The notes beneath the pieces were generated by a model. That model saw nothing but the letters and a program-made list of their open reading frames with translations. It was not told the DNA's origin and ran no database searches. Shown here one piece after another: positions 15,105 to 23,199 of a DNA stretch of 64,000 nucleotides. The number at the start of each line of letters is the position of its first letter. Position 1 is the first letter of the stretch. The stretch is from Phil1 sp964487565 (lineage in GTDB: Bacteria > Bacillota > Clostridia > Christensenellales > CAG-138): the NCBI GenBank assembly GCA_964487565.1, contig CAZARN010000001.1, forward strand, positions 124,001 through 188,000. The letters are read 5' to 3'. The translations under genes and the position numbers were made by a program.

Positions 15105-16805
15105 TTACATCCTCTCGGGCGCTTCAAGCCCGAGCAGATACAGGCCGTTCCTGATGCTCTGCCTCGCGGCGTCCGTCAGGGCAAGACGCGCCTGACGCAC
15201 CGCTGGATCGTCGTCCATTATGCGGCAGTCGAAATAAAACTTGTTGAATGAGGAGCATATGTCGATGACCGCGCGCGCCACGAGATACGGCTCGTATTTA
15301 TCCGCGGCGGCAAGCACGACGTCGGGAAGCGCGGATATCGCCTTCACGAGCGAAAGCGCGGAAGGCTCGGCAAGCTTGTGATAATCGACGCCGGCCCTGT
15401 CGTAGCCGCCTGATTTGCGCAGCACGGAGCAGCAGCGCGCGTGCGTATACTGCGCGTAAGGGCCTGTTTCACCGTCAAAATTGAGCACCTTCGCCCAGGA
15501 GAAGGAGGTGTCCTTTATGCGGCTGTTGTACAGCACGCCCCACATGATGGCGCCCACGCCCACCGCGCGCGCGGCGGCTTCCTTGTCGGGAAGGTCGGGG
15601 CTTTTTTCCTTTATGATCTCAAGCGTCTTCTCGATCGAGGCGTTGAGGACGTCTTCAAGATAAACCACGTTGCCGTGGCGTGTGGAAAGCGTGCCTTCCT
15701 CCATCGAGACCATGCCGAAGTTGACATGCACGCAGTCCTTGACCCAGTCGCGTCCCATAAGCTCGAGCACCTTGAAAAACTGGCGGAAGTGCAGGTTCTG
15801 CTGATAGGCGACGACGTAAAGGGATTTGACAAAGTCGTATGTCGTTTTGCGATAGTTGGCGGCGGCAAGGTCGCGCGTCGCATAAAGGGTGGCCCCGTCG
15901 GATTTGACGATTATGCAGGGGGGCATGTCGTAAGCGGAAAGGTCCACGATCTTCGCGCCCTTGTCCTCCACGAGCAGACCCTTTATATCAAGCTCGTCGA
16001 TTATGGCCTGCATCTTGTCCTCATAGAAGCTCTCGCCAGCGAAGCTGTCGAACTTGACGCCGAGAAGCTTATAAACCTCGCCGTCCTCCTTGAGGGTGAG
16101 ATCCTTGAAGCGCTGCCAAAGATCGACAGCCTCCGCGTCGCCCTGCTCTATCTTGCGGAACCACGCGCGGGCTTCGGCGTCGAGGGTGTTGCCGTCGTCC
16201 TTTTCCGCCTCTTCATGGAAGCGGACGTAAAGCCGCACCAGCTCGCGCACGGTGCTCTCTTCAACGGGCTTGTTGTTGCCCCATTTTTTGTATGCGACAA
16301 TCATCTTGCCGAACTGCGTACCCCAGTCGCCCAAATGGTTGATGGCGATCGTGTGATAGCCAAGCGCCTGATATATCCTGTTGAGGGAGTTGCCGATGGC
16401 GGTGCTCGGCAGATGCCCTATATGGAAAGGCTTGGCGATGTTGATGGATGAAAACTCCACGCACACGTTTTTGCCGTGGCCGACGTCCGTATTGCCGTAA
16501 GCATTTCCTTCGTCGAGCACGCGCTCGACGGTCGCGCCGCAAAGGGATGCGTTGTCGGCGAAGAAATTGAGGTAACCCCCGGCGACCTCCGCGCGGTCTA
16601 TCCCGGCAGGCAGAACGAGCTTGCCGTGAAGCTCCGCTGCGATCGCGGGCGGTGCCTTGCGCAGCGCCTTTGCAAGCCTGAAGCACGGGAAGGCATAATC
16701 GCCCATGGCGCTGTCCTTGGGTATCTCGATGTATCCGAGCAGTTCGTTTTCGTCAATGCCGGCCGCGTCCGACAGGCTTTTTGCGATGAGTTGTTTTGCG
16801 TCCAT
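15105..16805 (-). CDS. argS: Arginyl-tRNA synthetase
   Basis: The 566-residue class I enzyme charges tRNA-Arg. An N-terminal ArgRS-specific domain (1-110) precedes the HIGH signature HIGHL (about 132-136) in SSINIAKPFHIGHLPSTAIGNSL. The usual KMSKS position reads TLSTRHGN, a degenerate form of the kind ArgRS is known for. The C-terminal DALR anticodon-binding domain starts near YTHARCCSVLRK and ends in the typical LGLEAPERM. It is the first gene of an operon with serS, driven by the promoter at 16853-16881. Confidence 0.96.
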   Translation of the reverse strand: MDAKQLIAKSLSDAAGIDENELLGYIEIPKDSAMGDYAFPCFRLAKALRKAPPAIAAELHGKLVLPAGIDRAEVAGGYLNFFADNASLCGATVERVLDEGNAYGNTDVGHGKNVCVEFSSINIAKPFHIGHLPSTAIGNSLNRIYQALGYHTIAINHLGDWGTQFGKMIVAYKKWGNNKPVEESTVRELVRLYVRFHEEAEKDDGNTLDAEARAWFRKIEQGDAEAVDLWQRFKDLTLKEDGEVYKLLGVKFDSFAGESFYEDKMQAIIDELDIKGLLVEDKGAKIVDLSAYDMPPCIIVKSDGATLYATRDLAAANYRKTTYDFVKSLYVVAYQQNLHFRQFFKVLELMGRDWVKDCVHVNFGMVSMEEGTLSTRHGNVVYLEDVLNASIEKTLEIIKEKSPDLPDKEAAARAVGVGAIMWGVLYNSRIKDTSFSWAKVLNFDGETGPYAQYTHARCCSVLRKSGGYDRAGVDYHKLAEPSALSLVKAISALPDVVLAAADKYEPYLVARAVIDICSSFNKFYFDCRIMDDDPAVRQARLALTDAARQSIRNGLYLLGLEAPERM

Positions 16806-16852
16806 TGCGTTTCTCCCATATGTAAAATTAAATTTGTTTCGCCTGAAATCCT

Positions 16853-16881
16853 AATATACCATATTATCGCGTAAAAGTTAA
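16853..16881 (-). promoter_or_regulatory. Promoter of argS-serS
   Basis: The minus strand reads TTAACT (16881-16876), a 17-bp spacer and TATATT (16858-16853). No T-box leader is visible in the remaining 40 nt before argS. Confidence 0.5.
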
Positions 16882-16895
16882 GGCGTTTCGGCGTT

Positions 16896-17642
16896 TCATA
16901 TCAGGCCTATCACGCATGACACCGTGGATATCGTGCCGCCCGCAAGCAAAATGACGTAAATGAGCTTGCGGAAGGCCGTGTTGTCGATGCGCCTGTGCAG
17001 GAACATGCCCAACAGTATGCCGGCGATCAGCAGCGGCAGGCATGTCGCCGCGCGCACGAAGGTATCCGCCGTGTATATGTCAAGCAGCAGCAGCCGCAGT
17101 ACCAGCGCAAGGGAGTTGACCGTGAACCAAAGCGCGCTCATCGTTGCGCGGAAAGCGCTCTTGTCCTTTATTTTTTCGCTTGTGTAAAGCACGATGAGCG
17201 GCCCGCCGGCGGAGAACATCCCCTGCGTCAGCGCGCCGAGCGCCAGCGCCGCATACCGGCCGAAGCCGCCAAGCGAAGGCGGCTCCGTCTTTTTCACATA
17301 CCAGTACCACACGCCGCGCGCGCCGACAAAAATGATCGTCGCGCCGAGGATCAGCTTGAGCGCCGCCTCATACGGCGAAAGCGCCCCGTAAAGGATTATG
17401 CCCACCGGGATGAAGGGCAAAACGCAAAGCGTGACCTTGACGTATTCCTTCCAGTTGACGTCCTTTATGTGCGAGAAGAAGATTATCCCGCCCGAAACGA
17501 AGGAGTTGACGGCGAGGAGAGCCACCGCGCCCGCGGTGCCGATGGCCATGGAGAGGAACGGTATCGCCATGACGGTTGAGCCGAAGCCTGCAAGCCCTTC
17601 GATGGTCTGGGCAAAAAAGGTGAGTATATAATACCAGATCAC
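16896..17642 (-). CDS. TSUP (TauE/SafE) family membrane permease
   Basis: The 248-residue protein has seven to eight hydrophobic segments and the TSUP features GFGSTVMAIPFLS near residue 20 and GALTQGMFSAGGPLIVLY near residue 140. TSUP members carry sulfite, sulfoacetate, taurine or small organic acids across the inner membrane. It starts with GTG (17642) that overlaps the dsdA stop codon as GTGA, so translation is coupled to D-serine ammonia-lyase. This suggests transport of a compound linked to D-serine or pyruvate, but that is inference from context only. Confidence 0.8.
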   Translation of the reverse strand: MIWYYILTFFAQTIEGLAGFGSTVMAIPFLSMAIGTAGAVALLAVNSFVSGGIIFFSHIKDVNWKEYVKVTLCVLPFIPVGIILYGALSPYEAALKLILGATIIFVGARGVWYWYVKKTEPPSLGGFGRYAALALGALTQGMFSAGGPLIVLYTSEKIKDKSAFRATMSALWFTVNSLALVLRLLLLDIYTADTFVRAATCLPLLIAGILLGMFLHRRIDNTAFRKLIYVILLAGGTISTVSCVIGLI

Positions 17643-18940
17643 AGCCTTGTCGCCTCATACTGCGCGCGGACGTCCTCCGGCACGAGCCTTCCTCCGGTGA
17701 GCCACGCGATATGCGCGGAATTTTCCATTTTGTCCGAAAGACCGTGCGCGACAAGGTAATCATGCCCTTCGGGGAAGGTGAAAAGCCCGTCGGGGCCTGC
17801 GAACGCGGCGCAGGAGGAAGGCTCGGCGAAGATCCCCTCGGACGCCTTGAGCGCGCGCATATAATCATAAAGCGCGGCGTCGGTCAGGGTGAATTCGCCT
17901 GAAAGCAGGCCTTCCATCACATGCCCGACAAAGCTTGAGGCGCGGCCGACAGCGAGCCCGTCCGCGTGGGTCTTGCCGGAAAGGCCGATATCGGCGACGC
18001 ATATTTTGCTGTGCAGTCCCGTCGCCATGCCAAGCGCCATGCAGGGCGCCTCGACAGGCTCGATGAAGAAGATATGCACGTTATCGCCGTAGATGAGCTT
18101 GAAACCGAAGGCCACGCCGCCGGGACCTCCGCCCACGCCGCAGGGCAGATACACAAAAAGCGGATGATCCGCGTCAACGCTCACGCCCCTGGCGGCAAGC
18201 TGCGCCGCCGTGCGCTTTGCAGCCACTGCGTAGCCCATGAAAAGATCGCGCGAATTTTCGTCGTCGACAAAATAACTCATCGGGTCCGCGTCGGAGCGCT
18301 TTCGCCCTTCTACCACGGCCGCAGAATAATCCGTCGCGTATTCAATGACGCTCACGCCCTTCGCGCGCAGCAGATCCTTTTTCCACTGACGCGCGTCCGC
18401 GCTCATGTGTACCGTCACCTTGAAGCCGAGCGCCGCGCTCATGATGCCTATGGAAAGGCCGAGGTTGCCGGTCGAGGCCACCTGCATGGTATAGCGTGAG
18501 AAAAACGCGCGCGCCTCAGGCGTGTCAAAAAAGGTATAATCGCTTTGCGGGGTTATGAGGCCGTTTTCAAGCGCGAGCGTTTCCGCGTGCTTCAAAACCG
18601 CATATATGCCTCCGCGCGCCTTGATGGAACCGGCGACAGGCAGATCGCAGTCGAGCTTTGCATAAAGCGAGCCGCGAAAATCGCCGCAGAGCCGCGCCTT
18701 CATGCCCGGGATAAACGCAAGCCCGGATTCGATGATGCCGCCGTCCTTCACGGTTTCAGGGAAGCGGCTGGCGATGAACGGGGCGAAGCGGATAAGCCGC
18801 GCCTCCGCTTCCTCAACATCGGCGGCCGATATGTCAAGGCGCGAGAGCGCGCCTTGGGCACAGGTATATTTGGAATTGAGCCACGCCATGGGGCGGGCGC
18901 AGGCAAGCGATTTTACGACGGGATCGTCGGTGAACGCCAA
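17639..18940 (-). CDS. dsdA: D-serine ammonia-lyase
   Basis: This PLP enzyme converts D-serine to pyruvate and ammonia and detoxifies D-serine. The 433-residue protein has the PLP lysine in GSIKARGGIYAV (Lys107) and the phosphate-binding GVGGGPGGVAFG loop, with length close to the family's 440. The N-terminal extension with NSKYTCAQGALSRLDISAADVEEAEARLIRFAPFIA is characteristic of DsdA rather than threonine dehydratase. It starts at an unusual TTG (18940), supported by AAGGAGG 8 nt upstream and by the absence of a nearby ATG. It is followed by a TSUP permease overlapping by 4 bp. No DsdC-like regulator is adjacent. Confidence 0.93.
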   Translation of the reverse strand: MAFTDDPVVKSLACARPMAWLNSKYTCAQGALSRLDISAADVEEAEARLIRFAPFIASRFPETVKDGGIIESGLAFIPGMKARLCGDFRGSLYAKLDCDLPVAGSIKARGGIYAVLKHAETLALENGLITPQSDYTFFDTPEARAFFSRYTMQVASTGNLGLSIGIMSAALGFKVTVHMSADARQWKKDLLRAKGVSVIEYATDYSAAVVEGRKRSDADPMSYFVDDENSRDLFMGYAVAAKRTAAQLAARGVSVDADHPLFVYLPCGVGGGPGGVAFGFKLIYGDNVHIFFIEPVEAPCMALGMATGLHSKICVADIGLSGKTHADGLAVGRASSFVGHVMEGLLSGEFTLTDAALYDYMRALKASEGIFAEPSSCAAFAGPDGLFTFPEGHDYLVAHGLSDKMENSAHIAWLTGGRLVPEDVRAQYEATRL

Positions 18941-18971
18941 TGAAGGATCCTCCTTAACGTATTTCCTTCAT

Positions 18972-19000
18972 ATTGTACAGCCCGTATTTGGTATTCGCAA
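18972..19000 (-). promoter_or_regulatory. Promoter of dsdA
   Basis: The minus strand reads TTGCGA (19000-18995), a 17-bp spacer and TACAAT (18977-18972), about 31 bp before the dsdA start. Confidence 0.5.
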
Positions 19001-19092
19001 CAAAAAACGACCGTAAACGCTGATGTTATGCGGCGCGATATGTGGTATATTGTCATAAAAAAGCGCGCGCAGGCGCGCAGGCGGAGGCTGAC

Positions 19093-19851
19093 GTGCAGAT
19101 CGAAACGGAAAGGCTCATATTGCGTCCGTGGAAGGGGGAGGACGCGGAGGAACTTTATAAATACGCAAAAGACCCGCGGGTAGGCCCCCGCGCGGGCTGG
19201 CCGCCGCACACGGATGTTGAGGACAGCGCGCGGATAATCGCCGGCGTGCTTTCGGAGCCTGAAACATATGCCGTGGTTTTGAAGCAGACCGGCAAGCCGG
19301 TTGGCAGCGTCGGCATAATGATGGGCAGCGGGCGCAGCGGCTGCTCAAAGGACGACGAGGCAGAGCTTGGCGCGTGGATCGGCGTGCCTTACTGGGGCAT
19401 GGGCCTTATCCCGGAAGCGCTGAACGCGCTTTTGCGGCGCTGTTTCACGGAGCTTGACTGCAGCGGCGTGTGGTGCGGTTATCACGAGGGCAATTTCAGG
19501 TCGCGCCGCATACAGGAAAAATGCGGCTTCACATACCATCACTGCGAGGAAAGGGAAACCCCGGGCGAGGATGGATCCCGCGCCACGCATTATACCTATC
19601 AAAGCCGCGCGCAATGGGAAGGGAACGACGGTTTCCACCCGGGCATATACAGGCACTTCAAGGGCAAGGAATACGAGTTGCTATACACTGCGACGGATTC
19701 CGAAACGCGGGAGGAGGTCGTCGTTTACCGCGCGCTTTACGGCGAATGCGGCGTATGGGTGCGCCCCAAACGGATGTGGAACGAAACCGTCGAACGCGAC
19801 GGGCAAAGCTACAGGCGCTTCACCTATATCAAAGCGTCGGCGCGGCGGTAA
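19093..19851 (+). CDS. GNAT acetyltransferase fused to a DUF1653 domain
   Basis: A GTG start at 19093 with GCGGAGG 5 nt upstream gives a 252-residue protein beginning VQIETERLILRPWKGEDAEELYKYAKDP, the usual opening of RimJ/RimL-like N-acetyltransferases. The acetyl-CoA region follows as WIGVPYWGMGLIPEALNALL (about 96-115), and FRSRRIQEKCGF closes the domain near 145. From about residue 182 the sequence PGIYRHFKGKEYELLYTATDSETREEVVVYRALYGECGVWVRPKRMW is a complete DUF1653 domain, a small fold usually found as a separate protein. Acceptor substrate is unknown. It is divergent from dsdA and convergent with the amidohydrolase gene. Confidence 0.85.
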   Translation: MQIETERLILRPWKGEDAEELYKYAKDPRVGPRAGWPPHTDVEDSARIIAGVLSEPETYAVVLKQTGKPVGSVGIMMGSGRSGCSKDDEAELGAWIGVPYWGMGLIPEALNALLRRCFTELDCSGVWCGYHEGNFRSRRIQEKCGFTYHHCEERETPGEDGSRATHYTYQSRAQWEGNDGFHPGIYRHFKGKEYELLYTATDSETREEVVVYRALYGECGVWVRPKRMWNETVERDGQSYRRFTYIKASARR

Positions 19852-19869
19852 GGCGTGCTTTCGCGCCGC

Positions 19870-21450
19870 TCATCCGCCGAAGATGAAGCGGTCGTCCTTT
19901 ATCGTCGCGCAAACCCTGATATCGCGTATGCGTTCCGGCGCGCACGCCGTGGGATCGTCTTCAAGCAGGACGAAATCAGCGTTTTTCCCAGGCGCGATGC
20001 TGCCCTTGCGGTCCTCTTCGAAATATTGATAGGCGGCGTTTGCCGTCACCGCCCGAAGCGCCTCATATGCGCTTATGCGCTCCTCGGCGCCGAGCAGCGT
20101 TCCGCTTTGCGTGACGCGGTTGACGGCGCACCACACGCTCAGGAGCATATCGGGCTCCGTCACGGGCGTATCCTGATGGAAGGTGAAGCGTATGCCGGCT
20201 TGGAGCGCGGACGCGGCCGGACTGATGCGCCGCGCGCGCTCCATGCCGAAGTTCCTGACGTGCGCGTCCCCCCAGCGGAATATATGGCCGGGGAAAAAGG
20301 AAAGGATTATGCCCGCGCGCTTTACGTCTTCAAGCTGATCGGGGGCGAGAAGCTGCGCATGTATCATCACGGGGCGCAGCGCGTGCACGTCGCCGCGGGC
20401 GCCAGCGCTCACGGCCATGCGTATGAACTGCTCCGCCGCGGCGTCGCCGTTGCAGTGCGCAAGAAGCTGCATATCGCGCCTGAGCGCCTCGTCGAAAGCC
20501 GCCGACACTTCAGCGTCGGTCATCGTCGGGTACCCGCGATAATTGGCGTCCCCGCCCTCATACGGCGCTCTCATCCATGCCGTGCGCGCCTGCGGCGAAC
20601 CGTCCAGAAATATCTTCAACCCGCCGATGCGAAGGCGACCGTCATATCCCCCGCAGGCCTTTGGAAACGCATCGGTGAAAGCCTTTGCGTCCTTAACGGA
20701 GGGATACGCCACAAGATCAAGATACAGCGCTTTTTCTTCAATGAGCTTTTGATATGAAGGTATCATTTCTTCGACCGCCATGCCTTCCTGGATGGTGGTT
20801 ATGCCGTGGGCGGCATACGAGGCCTGCGCTTTCGCATACGCCGCCGCGAGCGCGGCGGGGTCCGGCCCCGGAACCTTTCTTATGTATTCAAAAAAGGCGT
20901 TCTCCTCAACATAGCCTGTCAGGCGGCCGTCGCTCACGCCTATCTGTCCCCCTTCGGGCGCAGGCGTTTCAGGCGTTATACCAAGGCTTTTTTGCGCGGC
21001 GGTGTTCATTACGCCGGCATGGCCGGAGGCATGCCTTATGAAAAGCGGATTGCGAGGTGCGCAGGCGTCAAGGAGCTCAAGCGTCGGGTGGCGCGCCTCC
21101 TGAAGCGAGTTATTGTCATAGCCTTCGGCGATCACCCATTCGCCGGGCTTTATCGCGTTATCCTCAATGAATGCGCGTACGCTATCGCCGATAGCCGCGA
21201 AGCTTTTCGCATGCGTGAGCTGCAGGTGCAAAAACGAGCTTGCATACGATGAAAAATGGCCGTGCGAGTCTATGAACGCCGGCAGCATCACCGCGCCGCA
21301 AAGGTCTACGCGCTGCGCGGAGGCGGAGCTTCGGCGCAGCTCCTCCCTTGTGCCGAGGCGCAGTATCTTTCCGTTTTCGGTGAGCACCGCCTCCGCCGTG
21401 CCGTGCGCGTCCATCGTGATCACCCTGCCGCCCTCATACAGTTTTTTCAT
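19870..21450 (-). CDS. Amidohydrolase family 3 protein (YtcJ-like)
   Basis: The 526-residue cytoplasmic protein starts at the ATG at 21450 with AAAGGAG in front. It has the composite N-terminal beta sandwich (YEGGRVITMDAHGTAEAVLTENGKILRLG), the metal-binding DSHGHFSS where HxH marks the first strand of the barrel, a further HCNGDAAAEQFI, VMIHAQLLAPDQL and TFHQDTPVTEPDMLLSVWCAV, and a closing beta strand GSIAPGKNADFVLLEDDP. This is the layout of the amidohydrolase family 3 group annotated as YtcJ or exoenzyme-regulatory-like. The physiological substrate is unknown; amide or lactam hydrolysis is the family chemistry. It appears to be a single gene. Confidence 0.87.
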   Translation of the reverse strand: MKKLYEGGRVITMDAHGTAEAVLTENGKILRLGTREELRRSSASAQRVDLCGAVMLPAFIDSHGHFSSYASSFLHLQLTHAKSFAAIGDSVRAFIEDNAIKPGEWVIAEGYDNNSLQEARHPTLELLDACAPRNPLFIRHASGHAGVMNTAAQKSLGITPETPAPEGGQIGVSDGRLTGYVEENAFFEYIRKVPGPDPAALAAAYAKAQASYAAHGITTIQEGMAVEEMIPSYQKLIEEKALYLDLVAYPSVKDAKAFTDAFPKACGGYDGRLRIGGLKIFLDGSPQARTAWMRAPYEGGDANYRGYPTMTDAEVSAAFDEALRRDMQLLAHCNGDAAAEQFIRMAVSAGARGDVHALRPVMIHAQLLAPDQLEDVKRAGIILSFFPGHIFRWGDAHVRNFGMERARRISPAASALQAGIRFTFHQDTPVTEPDMLLSVWCAVNRVTQSGTLLGAEERISAYEALRAVTANAAYQYFEEDRKGSIAPGKNADFVLLEDDPTACAPERIRDIRVCATIKDDRFIFGG

Positions 21451-21539
21451 GGCATTCTCCTTTCGTGTTCCGGTTTAGTATGGCGCAACGGATAATAAAA
21501 ATACCCGAAAACGGCGTTGCGCCGCAGAGAAGGGGAAGC

Positions 21540-21571
21540 AAAAAGCGCCGGTTCGAAGGCCGGCGCTTTTC
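21540..21571 (-). terminator. Terminator of the LacI/Opp/GH172 operon
   Basis: AGCGCCGG (21544-21551) pairs with CCGGCGCT (21560-21567), with T runs on both strands. It begins right after the stop of the last gene of the long minus-strand operon and would end it. Confidence 0.8.
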
Positions 21572-21573
21572 GC

Positions 21574-23199
21574 TCAAAGTTTGCCAAGCGCACCGCCGGG
21601 ATGACGTTTGACGTATTCGGCGGCGTCCCAGCCCACGACGGTCTGGGTTATCACGCTCAGCGCCTGAAGCACCATCGTTTCCGCCAGTATGGACGCCCTC
21701 GGCGCACGGCCGAGCGGGCCGCCCTCGCGCGAAACACGGGCGATGAGATGCACGCTCGAATGCTGCGCAAGATAGGACGAAGCGCTGCCTGAAACGCCGA
21801 TGACCGTGCAGCCGTTGTTTATCACCGCCTGAAGGCAGGTCTTCATCTCCGCGGTTTCGCCGCTGTTGGAAATGAATATCACGACATCACCCTGCACGAG
21901 CTGACCGCAGGAGCCGTGGACGGCCTCAGTGCCGTGCAGGTAATATGTCGGCACGCCGGTCGATGAGAACAGCGACGCCGCGTATGCGGCGATATGCGCG
22001 GGCTTGCCGATGCCCGTCACATGTATTCTGTTGCCGCGGCTGCGCGCCTGCAAAATAAGCTCCGCCGCCGCAAAAAGGCCGCCGCGCTCGTATGAGCCGA
22101 AAAATGCGCCGGTCTCCTGCGTGACGGTTTCCATATATGCGTCGAGCGCTTTTTCGGGCGTCGCTTTATTTGCGCCCGAGGAGTTCGGGTATTCGGTGAG
22201 CGCGCGCAGCGCGGACGTATCGACGGAAACGCCGTGCGCGTCAAGCGACGCGAGCACATCCGAAAGACGCGGCAGGCTTGGCTGCGCGCCTATGCCGCCG
22301 ACTGTGATCGCCGCCGTGTGGCAGGCGATATTAAGGGCATCCTCATCGGAATACCCGAGCGTGTGCGCGGTGCAGAACGCGCCGACGAACGAATCGCCGG
22401 CCGCCGTCGGGTCGGCGACGGAGACGCCTTTCGCCGCGGGGCGGTATACGGCGCCCTCCGATGAAATGCAGGCCGCCCCGTTGCCGCCGAGGGTGAGGAT
22501 CAGCTTGCGTATATGCTTTTCGGCCGCGATGCGCGCGATGCTTTGCGCGTCGGCCTGTTCAATGCCGTTTTCGCCCACCGCCGCGCAGAAGCCGAGCATG
22601 CTTTGGGCTTCCGTCTCGTTGGGGGAGATGTATTCAACGCAGGAAAGCATGGTATCGCTCAGCGTGGAATACGGCGCGGGGTTGAGCATCACCGGCACGC
22701 CGCATTTTGCGGCATAGCCTGCGACGGCTTCGTTGACGTCCATGGGGATCTCGAGCTGAAGCAGCACCATGTCGTAGGATGCAATCGTTTCTTCAAGGAA
22801 AGCGACGTCCGCGCGCGTAAGGCGCATGTTCGCGCCGGGGGCTACTATTATGCGGTTGTTGAGCGTGCCGTCCGGCTGCTTCGCGAGCACGATGTTGCCG
22901 ACCGCGGACGAACAGCTGTCCGTAACATAAACATGGGAAACGTCAATCCGTTCGCGGATGAGGGACTGGAGCAGGGCGCGGCCGAAGGCGTCGTCGCCGA
23001 CGCGGCCGACCATCGTGACCTCCGCGCCGAGGCGCGCGGCCTGTACGGCCTGATTTGCGCCCTTGCCGCCGGGCGCAGTCGTGAAGTTTTCACCTGTGAC
23101 GGTCTCGCCCGTTGCCGGCATGCGGCCTGTTGTGACGATGAGATCCATCACAAGGCTTCCGACGACAAGAAGACGGGGTTTCCTGCAAATCGATTTCAT
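21574..23199 (-). CDS. Ribokinase-like kinase fused to a KdsD/GutQ-like sugar-phosphate isomerase
   Basis: The 541-residue protein has two enzyme halves. Residues 1-320 are a PfkB-family sugar kinase of ribokinase type: GGKGANQAVQAARLGA (44-59), NPAPYS, SPNETEAQ, and DPTAAGDSFVGAF with the catalytic base Asp269. Residues about 365-541 form a SIS domain with TGIGKPAHIAAYAASLFSSTGVPTYYLH, SNSGETAEM and the terminal HPGGALGKL, the signature of arabinose-5-phosphate isomerases KdsD/KpsF/GutQ, but without their CBS domains. One polypeptide could therefore phosphorylate an aldopentose at O5 and isomerise it, for example D-arabinose to D-arabinose-5-P to D-ribulose-5-P; this is inference. Its ATG overlaps the preceding GH172 gene's stop (ATGA). 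It is the last gene of the LacI-regulated operon. Confidence 0.87.
   Translation of the reverse strand: MKSICRKPRLLVVGSLVMDLIVTTGRMPATGETVTGENFTTAPGGKGANQAVQAARLGAEVTMVGRVGDDAFGRALLQSLIRERIDVSHVYVTDSCSSAVGNIVLAKQPDGTLNNRIIVAPGANMRLTRADVAFLEETIASYDMVLLQLEIPMDVNEAVAGYAAKCGVPVMLNPAPYSTLSDTMLSCVEYISPNETEAQSMLGFCAAVGENGIEQADAQSIARIAAEKHIRKLILTLGGNGAACISSEGAVYRPAAKGVSVADPTAAGDSFVGAFCTAHTLGYSDEDALNIACHTAAITVGGIGAQPSLPRLSDVLASLDAHGVSVDTSALRALTEYPNSSGANKATPEKALDAYMETVTQETGAFFGSYERGGLFAAAELILQARSRGNRIHVTGIGKPAHIAAYAASLFSSTGVPTYYLHGTEAVHGSCGQLVQGDVVIFISNSGETAEMKTCLQAVINNGCTVIGVSGSASSYLAQHSSVHLIARVSREGGPLGRAPRASILAETMVLQALSVITQTVVGWDAAEYVKRHPGGALGKL

Noticed and set aside
21544..21567. GGTTCGAA resembling a tRNA T-arm
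   Set aside because: It is the loop of a perfect palindromic terminator; no acceptor or anticodon arm surrounds it.
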